64,000 nt of DNA from Amaranthus tricolor (taxonomy: Eukaryota; Streptophyta; Magnoliopsida; Caryophyllales; Amaranthaceae), in contig NC_080057.1 of assembly GCF_026212465.1 (NCBI RefSeq), forward strand, positions 23,695,647 through 23,759,646. Reading direction: 5' to 3'. Each line of letters starts with the position of its first letter. The stretch's first letter is position 1. The notes under the pieces were generated by a model that had not been told where the DNA came from, ran no database searches, and worked only from the letters and a program-made list of their open reading frames with translations. A program made the translations under genes and the position numbers. This document shows, piece by piece, positions 12,401 through 22,671 of this stretch.

Positions 12401-13064
12401 AATAATTTTAATAATAATAAAAACATTACGTTAACAAAAAAAATTTAAAAACATTTAAAATAAATAAATAATGACAAGAAAAATAATAACAATAATAATA
12501 ATAGTTATAACAATAATAAATAAATAAATAATTATAACAATAATAAATAAATAAATAAATAATAGTTATAACAATAATAATAATAACAATAATAATAATA
12601 ATAATAACAACAAATACAACAATAATAATAATAATTATAACAATAATAAATAAATAAATTACGTAAATTAAAATATTAAAAAATTTAAAAAATAAAAATA
12701 TCAACAATAAAAATTAAAATAATGACAACAACAATAATAATACTAACAATAATTATAAAAATAATTTAAAAATACATTAATACGTAAATTTTTTTTAAAA
12801 AAAAAAAAAAAAAAAAAAATAGCAGTTGCACAGATCTGGGCGACTGAACCATGGTCCAGTCGCATAAAACTGGGCGACTGAACCATGGTTCAGTCGCCCA
12901 GTTTTGTGCGACTGGACCATGGTTCAGTCGCCCAGATCTGTGCGACTAGACCATGGTTCAGTCGCCCAGATTTGTGCAACTTGTTTTTTTTTTTTTTTTT
13001 TTTTTTTCCTTCGAACGGCAATTTTACGTACCGCATCCGACTCATAGTCGCTTTCGTTAGCCAT
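9449..13064 (-). CDS. MULE transposase with SWIM finger and C-terminal OTU domain
   Basis: Four exons join without a stop: 13032-13064 (MANESDYESDA), 11352-12300, 10205-11269 and 9449-10125, giving 907 residues. Order: FAR1-like N-terminal DNA-binding region (about 30-130, cysteine/basic), MULE transposase core with IDTTYKTNK and VIVTDRDEG carrying candidate catalytic aspartates, then LLCTWHIG, a SWIM zinc finger near residue 520 (CGC...GLPCAC), an SR/RG-rich basic linker, and an OTU-like cysteine protease domain. The OTU domain shows DGNCGFRA near 715 (catalytic Cys) and NHFVQL near 841 (catalytic His region). OTU enzymes are deubiquitinases; fusion to MULE transposases is, to my knowledge, seen in other plant elements. 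The exon 1 donor GTACGT and phase agreement at all three junctions support a functional gene. Deubiquitinase activity is inference. Confidence 0.88.
12340..12800. repeat. AAT/AATAA low-complexity tract in MULE intron 1
   Basis: About 450 bp of imperfect AAT, AATA and AAC runs between transposase exons 1 and 2. A long open frame here encodes only Ile/Tyr/Val runs and is not a gene. Confidence 0.85.
12827..12981. repeat. right-end subterminal array of GGGCGACTGAACCATGGTTC words
   Basis: Four to five alternating inverted copies of a GCGACTGAACCATGGTTCAGTCGC-like unit, bordered by A- and T-runs. It carries the same CAGTCGCCCAGATCTG words as the left palindromes but has CCATGG where they have CCCCGG. 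In transcript orientation it lies in intron 1 of the transposase, just after the 33-nt first coding exon. Confidence 0.85.
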
Positions 13065-13390
13065 ATTCAACCAACTACGCCTTACAACTTCATTAACACT
13101 TTTTAGAGAGATAGTACCAGTTTTTAGTGAGATAGTACCGTGTTTCAATTCGTATTTCAAACGCATCTCAGAGTTCGATATATATAGACAAATCATCCTC
13201 ATTAAATTCTTAATAGTGTTATTAAGCGTGATTTACATTTATTAAGCGTGATTTACATTTATTAATTATTTTTCAACTCCAATGGCATTTTTGTAATTCT
13301 TTTAAATCCAGGGGCAATTAAGTAATTTTGGAGGGGGGGGTGGCGAAAAAATGAAAAGGGGTGGCTAAAAATAGCAACACCCTTTTTTTA

Positions 13391-15774
13391 AGCCTAAACT
13401 CTGCACAACAAAGCTTAATACATATTTTTATTGTATATTTTTTTATGTGTCGATTTAATTAGAAATGATCTTTCAAAGGAACTATTTCTTATAAAAATAT
13501 GTTTTTTCTTCTACAAATTCTAAGTCAATCATGATCATTTTGCAAACAAGTAAATATATAAAGATAAAAATAAGTAAAATAAAAAGAGAAAAATGAAAAA
13601 ACTTAATGAAACTCTTTATCTATTAAATCATGCCAAGTAAGTAGTGATTTATTTGGAAGAAAATAACTATAATTTACTTAACTTTCGTCTCTTTTCATTT
13701 AATAATGATTTCTACAATTTTTTTCATTTGTCTTATTCAAAATAAATTGTGTTATTTTTTAGTTTTTTATTAGTAATTATAATTACTATTCATACCTCTA
13801 TATAAGAGATACAAATCAAATAAAACGAACGATAACTACTATAATTATACATTTGGGTGTAGTTCTCAGTTTAATATTTGACTTTATCCTAATATTTAGG
13901 TTATTTTGAATCGAGTTGAGTGATATTCGATTTCAGATAATGAAATTAAATTTGTATCACTTTAGTTATTTGTACTACTTAATTCTTTGGTGAATTTGGT
14001 AACATTAGTTAAGTTTGAATTAGGTTTATAGGTGTATAGTATGACAACAATATAAGTGGGTTGAAATTCAAGAAAGTGATAAAGATTAATTTTAAATATA
14101 AAAATATAATAAATTAATTGGGATTGGTAAAAATATATATTATGTGTTTCATTATAAGTACTTATTATATTTTACTTTTTATGCGATATAATATGCTATA
14201 TTACAATAATTTCTAACTTAAGTTACATAACTATAAATTACTTTCCATAAAAAGTGTGACTTTTTCTTTGTTGAGAAATCTCAAATTAATTGTTATATTA
14301 TATACTACTATGAAAATTTTCACTTTTAAATGATTTTTCTTTGAAATTTTACTTTTTAATTTTTAAAAATTTGACATTTACCATTAATTTTCTTCAAGAG
14401 ATATTTCTTTAACCCTTACTCATGGTAGCTGTTTTTTTTCCTTAGAAATAAAAAATACTATGCGTCATCTTATTATTTGCTAATATAATTTTATTCAAAA
14501 AACTAAAAATAAAACAATCCACCCTCTCTCTCCTCCCCCACAACAACCCACAATTGTTCACACCTCGCGCGACAATGACCAACCAACCACCAAGCCGATC
14601 GCCCCACCTTCGCGACCAAAATCTAAGACTCACCTCCTATCGCCCTACCAAGCTAAATAGTGGCATATTAGTATATATTTCGTGCAATGTATGAATATGT
14701 TAGTTTATTTTAATTTATATAAAAATTTTTTTAATATAATTTTTAATTTTTCTAAACTAACCATTGTAATTAACATAATTATATTACTAACTAAAATGAT
14801 TATTAGTAAATGATAAAAATTAATTTTTACTAATGAAAAATTTTCTTTTCTAATCAAACTGATTAATCTAAGTAAAACAAATAAATTTAAGGTTTACTAA
14901 ACAAAGGATAAATTATTATGCAAATATTATATCAAACTTTCTTCTATGAAATTAGTATGCGGTTTACTTATATACAAACACTTTATGGATGACATGCTTT
15001 AATTATAATTTTCTTTATCATAATTTTCATTGTAAAATTATTCTAGATAAGATTTTAGTTATTATTTTGTAAATATTAAAGTTAGCTGAATAATTAAGTT
15101 GACGAATATTTAGACGATATTCTAGATATTAGTACATAATTTAAGAGTTTTTAATTATAAGATTAGTTTTAGTTAACAACTAATTTTTTATTTTAATTGT
15201 ATTGTATCATAAATAAGGTACGATAAATAGTTTAGTCATTTAAATCTACTAAAACCATATCACCAATGATTAGATTTTTAAAAGTAAATTTTCCTAAATT
15301 TAAAAATAAATCTCAAGGTAATTACAAATTTTATATTTAAGATTTAGGAAGTTTGTTATTCTCTTAAAGTATTTTTAGGAGATATAATTATTTGTATTAG
15401 GTTAATTCTTTTCACTCTATCTATTTAAAATCAAATATCCACTTATCTCAAAAAAAAAATAAAAAATCAAATATTCACTTTTGTTTTGTAGAAAAAGTGT
15501 AGTAGTAGTATTTTATTTCTCTTTCATGACAATTTCACACTATCGTTTTTTAAAAAATCGAACTTTAGAAATTCGCTCCACTAATCCCAACGGTCGCTTT
15601 TTCCTTTTATCCAAAAAGCAACTATCTTCCCCACCTTCTTCCTTGACCGTTTCCCCCTTTTTCCCTTTCTCTGTTCTTAAAACTCTCCTCCATTAATCTT
15701 CTTTGTCCGAACCGACTTTTTCAAAATGGAAAATCTCTACTGATCCTCTTCATTAATTGATTAACATCTACAAT
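13391..15774. other. AT-rich intergenic region
   Basis: About 2.4 kb between the MULE and the next gene. Very AT-rich, no convincing exon on either strand; the short open frame at 14442-14633 has no recognisable protein. I looked on the minus strand for a displaced BARD1 first exon with CPLC and found none. Confidence 0.7.
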
Positions 15775-17590
15775 ATGGGTTGTTTTCTTGGATGTTTCGG
15801 TTCTTCCAAAATTAAAGATGAAAGGATAAACCCTAGAAATCCCCAATTTCACTCTTATCGGAATCAGGTTGGTTCATTTTCTTCAGCTCACTCTTATTTT
15901 TGTCAATTTTTCTTCTAATTTAGGTTTAATTTAATACTTTTGTTTGTTTTTTGTAGGATAAACGGCATCAGTACAATCCCGTACAAAACAATGTCGCTCC
16001 TATTCTCACTCAAATTCCCACTGTTTTTTCAAATCAAGATATTCTACAAAAGCCTGTTAATCTTCTGGTTCCTGAACCTCAGTGAGTTCTCTGTTTCTCT
16101 TTACTCTTTAGGTTTGCAAGGGTTTTTTATCACGTTCAATTTGGCTGATTAGGTTTTTGATTACTATAGTAGATTAAAATTTTGAGTTTATATTATTCTT
16201 CATGAAGTTAGGAAATTTTAAAGTTATTTTTGGACAAAAATTTAGTAATTTTGAGAGGTTGAGCTGTATTCTTACACCAATTGAGGTCCGGAGCTTTGAA
16301 ATATCCATTATTGGCCGACGATAGTTAGGTTTTTGTTGTCTTTGTGTAGCCAATACATCAAAATTTTACCCAAATTATAGGAAAGTCTTGCTTTGGTGAA
16401 GTATTTTTGCCATTGACGAAGATGAGTAGAAAAGAGTAGGCCTAAGAAACAATGTAATGAACATAATTTTTGGTGTTGGTTTATGCAACATCAATAATCT
16501 ACCAACTATTCTGTTTTTCTTAATTTTTAGGGTAAGACAATATTTATACAATATGTTATATATAATTATATCTAAAATTTTTGTATTATCTTTTTTGATG
16601 TAGTTTTAAGCAAGAGGAGAAAGAACACTTGAGCTTGTTAAATAAGTAAGTATTGGGTTTGTGTTCAAGTCTCCTAATTTAGTCTGAAATGATGTTTGTT
16701 TGAGTGTTTGATATTTGGGTACTTCCTCTATAGTCTTGGTTTTTCTATTTCCAATTTGTTTTTGTGGATTTTGTGTTTTTAGGGATAACTCGGAGGATCA
16801 AATTCAATTGAGTTCGGGCACACGAAAGAAAGTTACATTTGATTCAAATGTTAAAGAATATGAGCATATTTCTTATGATGAGGATGAGGTACATGAGAAT
16901 ATACAGGAGAGTGAAAAGGAAGCTGAGAAAAAGGTAATTGACGACAACTTAAAACCAACCAAATCATCTTCGCCGTGGGAGGATTCAACCTTGTCTAGCT
17001 TGGGCTCATTTCCACCAAATCATAGGTATCAAAATTGTAGAGAAAGTGATGATGAGGATGAAGAACTAGATTGTGAAGTAAGTGATTTGGATGATGAAGA
17101 ATATGATGACGAAGAGGTTTATGATGATGGATTCAGTGATGATGAATACAATTCGAGACTAGTCCATGAGTATACTAGGTCTTGTACATCCGTGGAATCA
17201 AGGGCCAAAAGTTCCGGGCCTTGTGTAGTTGATGATGTATATTCGGACAGAGGAAGAAAAATCCCGGAAGTGTTCAATCGTGGTGCTCGCGATAGGGCTG
17301 GTTATGTACATTCAGTACTGAATCCTGTTGAAAACACAGCTCAATGGAAAACTGTGAAAGTAAAAGGTACACCATCTGTAAAAGATCAGAAGGAGAATTT
17401 TCAAATGGATTTGGGTTTTCAGCAATCTTCATCAAAGTCTAAATCAAAATTTGATGATCATAGGGATGATCATGAAGTAGCAGTTGCTGCTAGCTTATCT
17501 GCTTGGTTGGTTTCCTCCCAATCAACACCTCCTAGTAAGGCTAATCCTATTGGCTTCGACTTACTCTCCGAGAAGATCGCCTTGTCGTAG
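15775..17590 (+). CDS. acidic MGCFLGCFG-type plant protein of unknown function
   Basis: Exons 15775-15867, 15957-16081, 16604-16645 and 16783-17590 join in phase, each with GT-AG sites. The product starts MGCFLGCFGSSK, a plausible myristoylation/palmitoylation signal (Gly2 followed by cysteines), which is inference. It then has RKKVTFDSNVKEYE, SSPWED, NHRYQNCRESDDED and a long Asp/Glu-rich stretch. I know this arrangement from a conserved but uncharacterised plant family. The tail expected for the family, SPRRSPCRSP then GTVGVHWN, is encoded just downstream in another frame (about 17555-17690), whereas the main frame stops at 17588-17590. So either a small frameshift near 17530-17560 truncated it, or there is an assembly error. 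Confidence 0.75.
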
Positions 17591-18150
17591 CCCACACAAG
17601 AGGCCATTACTTGGCACTGTCGGTGTGCACTGGAACGAAAGAACTAATGTTGGCGATGGTACTAGCTCAGTTTCTTCATTGAAGGGCATACCCAATAGGC
17701 CAATACTACAAGCAAATATCAATAGGTATACATGAATTCAGATTATTGGGATCCAATTTTCTTGAAAATGAATTTCAGGGTACTGAATTACATGAACTGA
17801 GAGGTATACACGAAACGAGGATCGAGAGATCCTTAAAATCTTTGGTTATATGGTGTATTGATTTGCATTTGCTGTGATTCTTGTTTTGTTAAATATATAT
17901 TCTTTAAGTAGATCAAATTATGAATTTTGATGAGGTTTTATATTACTGTTGTGTGTGGATTGTAGAGTTCTAATTCTAGGTTGTAATTCTTTATTGGTTT
18001 GTTCATTTGTAATATAGCCAGTAATTTAGAGTGCAAGTTATGTTAAACACTTGGTATATCAGATTTGAATCAATATTGTAGTGATATACTAGTATGGTCC
18101 TTTTGAATCAACTTCAAAGAGAAAGTGAAAGGATTTTTTATAAATTCTAA
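17591..18150. other. 3' region of the preceding gene
   Basis: Holds the out-of-frame C-terminal coding remnant (to about 17735), then AT-rich DNA that probably contains the 3'UTR. No other gene. Confidence 0.6.
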
Positions 18151-18151
18151 A

Positions 18152-18276
18152 ATGAGACGGTCTTACGTGAGATTATTTCTATTGAGCTGATTCAATATAT
18201 ACTTAAAGATTTAGAATAATCAATTAGAAAATATAGTCTAATTATATGAGTTCATCTCATGGTAAGACGGTCTCAT
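18152..18276. mobile_element. MITE with GAGACGGTCT ends, copy 1
   Basis: ATGAGACGGTCTTAC at 18152-18166 is the inverse of GTAAGACGGTCTCAT at 18262-18276 at 14 of 15 positions. The enclosed 95 bp is AT-rich and non-coding. Related segments lie at 46599-46755, 51012-51163 and 61442-61660. Confidence 0.7.
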
Positions 18277-18574
18277 GCAATCGTTCAACACTTGCTAAAT
18301 TTTAATAATGATAATGCTTGAAAAATTATTCACAAATTATCAATTTTAATTATTTTTAAAACAATGGTGGCATTAGCTTGAATCTATTTTTTAATTAATT
18401 AGATTTACCAAGCACTTAGTTTGAGTCAATTTTTGATTTCTAAATGAAATTATCATTATCTAATATAAAACAATGGTGGAATTAGCTCAAATAAATATTT
18501 TAATTGATTAGATTTGACAAGCACTTAGTTAGAGTCAATTATTGATTTTTAAATGAAATTATCGTTCCCCAACA

Positions 18575-21500
18575 TAAATAATACGGATATTTCATGATAT
18601 ACCACTGAGTTTCTTCGAAATTCACCATATACTACACGAAATTTTCTAATTCACCATATACCATTGAGTTTACGTCCGTTAGCACAGGATACCATTAATG
18701 ACAACTGCCGTCAGTGTGCCGTTTGTGATAAATTACCAGTATGCCCTTACGCATTCAACTGGCGCCATTGTTAGGCTTGACTTCCCCAAACACAGCGTAT
18801 TTGTTCAAAAAACTGATCCTCCATCTTTCTTCTTCTCCATTCAAGAAACTTTGTATTCGTCTACATTGATCTAAAACCCTTAAAATCCATCAAAAATCCT
18901 TAAAATCCTTAAAATCGATTTGTGTAAAGTGAATTGCAAGTTTGTGAAGTGATTTAGAACCCAAACACAAGTGGTCGTGACTGAATTTCGCACAAAGTTC
19001 GCTAATTCGGTGGATTAAACATACGCAAGGTACCTATCCTTATCCATTTGCATTTCGAGTTCTGATTTTGTATTTTTTTTGCAAAATTGAGTTAGGGTTA
19101 GGGTTAAGTGTGATAAGTTGCATGCGAATTTGAATTATGCTAAAGTGATGTGTTTTTGTTTTTTATGCAATTTATAATTTGGATTGTGATGTAATGTTTT
19201 GTTGGTAAATGTTGTTGTTAGGATGAGTTCATTGTGGTTGTTAGTTCGTGCTCCAGGGGGTACTTTTGATGTGAGGGTGGATGATACTGATAAGACCAAT
19301 TTGATGAAGTCAATTGAGTATATGTTTGAGGATTCAGTGAAACAAAATGTATATCTCCCTAAATACTTCACCCTGTTTGTCACTAAACCTAGAACAAATC
19401 GTAAGTTAGAGTTAGTTGATGATGGGGCAATGTTAAAAATGTGGGAGTGGAATGAAGAGAATAGTGAAATCGAAGTGTTTATAGAAGAGACAGAAACACT
19501 ATCCCTTGTGTTTCAGTCTGCAGAAGCTAGTTGGGCAAAAACTTTGAAGAATAGGGCTGAAAATATTAGGCTAATGGAGGAAGAGAACAGAAGGATGGCA
19601 GAGGAAGCGGAAGCTGAGGAGCAGCTTTTGACCTAGCAGGCATATACTGTGGCTGTAGAGGTCCCTGTTTTGAATGTTGATGATGGTGGGATTGAATATG
19701 TAAGAGTGTTTGCTACCCCAGCAGCAGATGAGGTTTTCCCGGGAAATTCACAACCTCAATCCTCACAATCTCAACCCTCACAACCTCAATCCCCACAGCC
19801 TCAACCCTCACAACCTCAATCCCCACAGCCTTAACCCTCACAACCTCAATCCTCACAACGTCAACCATCTCAACCAAGTAACCCTCCAAGAAGGAAAAAG
19901 CTTACTCCAAAGAAGAAGAAAATACCCCCTGCACAGTCAACCCAACAGCAGCCTAGCCAAGCAACGAAGGCCAAAGAATAAACTAGGCTTAAACCCAAAG
20001 AGTGGAGGGTGCCTAGAAGCACTGCTGTTAAGTTTGGCCTTGATGTTGGCAAGAAAACTGCAGCAGGGAGACATATCAACACTAGGGGCAAGAAAACCCA
20101 AAGAGAGGTTGAAGAAATTGATGTTGAGTCTGATGCTTGGCCTTCTGATGATAGTGAAGATGGTGATTATGAAGCTTCTGATGTTGAGGCTGATTCTGAT
20201 ATGGAGTTGGACAGTGAGGATGAGTACATTGTGAGAGAAGAAGATGATCGTGATAATATACATGAGAAGATCTTTGAGGATTACTTAGATGGGTCTCATG
20301 TGTTAGACAAAATGTACAAAAATGGTAAAATCTGGTCTCCATTACCATTTGGATCCATTGTGCTTGAGGAGTGGTTGATATTTGAAACCAAGACACAGTT
20401 TCTAGATGTATTCAGAGATTACTGCATACAAGAGGGCTTCTCTGTTTCAGTTGACCATGTTGACAGTAATAGGTACATAGCAAGGTGTTTGATGAGGGAT
20501 TGCACTTGGAGGATTCATGCTTCAGTTCTAAGGGACAAAATCAGTTGGGCCATAAAGAAGCTAGAAGGAGAGCATGCAACTTGTGGGAGGCTGGAAGAGA
20601 ATCCTATGGTCTCTTCAGCATGGCTTTGCAGATATTTGATTCAAGACTTAGAGGCAAATCTAGATGTCCCAGTTGATTCATTGCAGAGGCTGTGCATGGA
20701 AAGGTACAAGATCCATGTGAAGTTGAGATTGTTATACAAAGTGAAGAGTTTAGCGAGGGAGCAATTACATGGTGGGTTTGCTGAGTCATATCCAGCTCTT
20801 CCAAAGTATGCTGAAATGATAAAGTCCACAAATCCTGGGTCTTATGCTTTGGTTACATGGACTGACAGTTTGCAATTTAAGGCATGTTTCATATCTTTTG
20901 CAGATCAAGTGAAAAGATTCTTAGGTGGTTGTAGACCTATCATGACCTATCATAGGAATAGATGGTGCACATTTAAGTGGGTATTACAAAGGGGTTATGC
21001 TCATTGCAGTTGCAATAGATGGGAATAATGAGATCTTTGTGTTAGCCTATGGGATTGTTGACACAGAGAGCATAGATTCCTGGACTTATTTTTTCAGAAA
21101 CTTGAGGTGCTTGTTTGCTCTGTATGAATCTCAGAAGGATGACTAGACTTTTATCAATGACAGGATGAGGGTAAGTTTCTTATTTGTCTTTGATTTGAGA
21201 TTATGTTGCTGTTTATTAACTTAGTCTTATTTTTTAGAGGGTTGAATCAGCATTGTTTGAGATGTTCCCAAGAGCTACAAGGAGAATATGCTGCCAGCAT
21301 TTGTACTCAAATTGCAAGGCTGCAGGATGGAGTGGGGCAGCATTTCATAAGATGTTTTGGATTGCGGCAAATGCCTACAATGAGTACGTTTTTGAAAAAA
21401 CTATGTCCAAGATAAAAGATTTTGATGCAGCAGCATATGACTATCTCAAAAATGTAGAAGAGCAGTGGAGTGTGCACATGTTTGACAGGACAGTTTGTTG

Positions 21501-22671
21501 TGATCATAACACAACAAACTTCGTGGAGTCATTCAATGCAATAACAAAGGCCAACAGGGACATGCCTGTGTTGACATTGCTGGAAGGTAAATTTGTGTCC
21601 CTGTTTTGCTTATTTAAATGCAAAAAAATTGTTGTTGCTTACTGTGATTTTTTTTTTTTTTTTTGGTTTTTTGAATAATTAAGATGTCAGGAATTGGTGC
21701 ATGAAAAGGATGGGTTCCAGGTTCGATAAAGCAGTAAGTATGGAACCTAATGATCTAACAGAGCATGCAAAGGGGGTGCTGGCGACTAGGACTAATGATT
21801 CTAGGTTCTGCCATGTCACTGCAGCTGGTGGTGGAGAGTTTGAGGTGAGGGATGGCCATGTCAAGTTCCCTGTCACCCTTGGAAATATGACTTGTGGGTG
21901 TGGGAAATGGCAAGGATCAGGGATCCCTTGCAAGCATGGGCCAAGGGTCATTTACAACCAGAGACTTGATCCTAGGGACTTTGTCTCACCTTTCTACAAG
22001 GGGGCTGCTTACAAACTCACTTATGGAGACCACATCCACCCCATGGCTGATCCAACTCACTGGCCTTCACTAGATGTGCCAGAAATTGCACCACCCCAAG
22101 GGAAAAGAAATGCTGGCAGACCACCTAAGCAAAGGAGAAGAGCTGCTCATGAGGCAAAAAAAAGAAAGAGGCATAAGAATAACAAATGCAGCCTATGCAA
22201 AGAACTAGGCCACAATGCAGTGACATGCAAGGCAAAAAAGGCATCATCAAAGAAGACAGCACATGCAGCTTCCTCTTCACAGCAAGGCAACACTAGGGGG
22301 AAGAGAAAGGCTGCTACTTAGCATTGTTTAGTGTCATTTTTTTGGTGAACATTATTTATTGTCAAGTTGTATTTGAACAACATGTTAACTACTTGGTTTG
22401 TATGACACTTTTTTGTTTATCATAATTCCAATGAGTATATTTTTAAAAAAAATGGTATTTGATGAAAATAAAAAAAGTAAATGGTATATGGTGAATTATT
22501 AATTTACCACAAACGGCACACTAACGGCACACTAACGGCAGTTGTCATTAATGGTATTCTGTGCTAACGGACATAAACTCAATGGTACATGGTGAATTAG
22601 AAAATTTCATGTGGTATATGGTGAATTTCGAAGAAACTCAGTGGTATATCATGAAATATCCGTAAATAATA
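18575..22671. mobile_element. MULE family 2, near full-length copy
   Basis: The body 18584-22662 begins CGGATATTTCATGATATACC and ends with its inverse. It is flanked by a perfect 9-bp target duplication TAAATAATA (18575-18583 and 22663-22671). TIRs are about 165-180 bp and contain repeated ATTCACCATATACCA words. Inside is a mudrA-type transposase pseudogene on the plus strand. The 9-bp duplication, long TIRs and transposase are diagnostic of a MULE. Confidence 0.95.
19223..22321 (+). pseudogene. broken mudrA-type MULE transposase
   Basis: Coding blocks: 19223-21170, 21238-21586 and 21684-22321, with usable splice sites. Features in order: N-terminal domain from MSSLWLLVRAPGG, coiled Glu-rich segment, Pro/Gln/Ser repeat (about 19750-19870), acidic region, DNA-binding domain (CTWRIHA...EHATCGR), transposase core, SWIM finger CGCGKWQGSGIPCKHG and zinc knuckle CSLCKELGHNAVTC, ending with a basic tail. 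Disruptions: TAG at 19634 (Gln in the second copy), TAA near 19830 and 19978, a small insertion near 20940-20955 that nearly repeats CCTATCAT and shifts the frame inside the catalytic core, and a TAG near 21144 where Trp is expected. It cannot make a full protein as read. Confidence 0.9.

Larger units (their letters stand above)
6069..13390. mobile_element. Mutator-like element (MULE) with PMD and MULE-OTU genes
   Basis: The body runs about 6077-13382, flanked on both sides by TTTTTTTA (6069-6076, 13383-13390), a possible 8-9 bp target duplication, though the word is low complexity. Terminal inverted repeats of about 100 bp are clear: left 6096-6195, right about 13258-13365 inverted, sharing cttttcattttttcgccacc, an aattac..attgccc block and atgccattg. 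Inside are duplicated subterminal palindromes, a PMD gene (+, 7148-9219) and an apparently uninterrupted transposase gene (-, 9449-13064). Gaps are simple-sequence DNA. MULE assignment rests on the transposase, the long TIRs and the 8-9 bp duplication. An intact transposase suggests a relatively recent insertion. Confidence 0.85.

Noticed and set aside
12426..12707. 93-codon open frame of Ile, Tyr and Val on the minus strand
   Set aside because: It is translation of AAT/AATA simple sequence inside a transposase intron.
14442..14633. 63-codon minus-strand frame
   Set aside because: No recognisable protein, no supporting exon, and the surrounding DNA looks intergenic.
19710..20263. Several open frames on both strands in the Pro/Gln/Ser-rich part of the MULE
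   Set aside because: They arise from the repetitive CTCAACC-type sequence and from shifted frames of the transposase relic.
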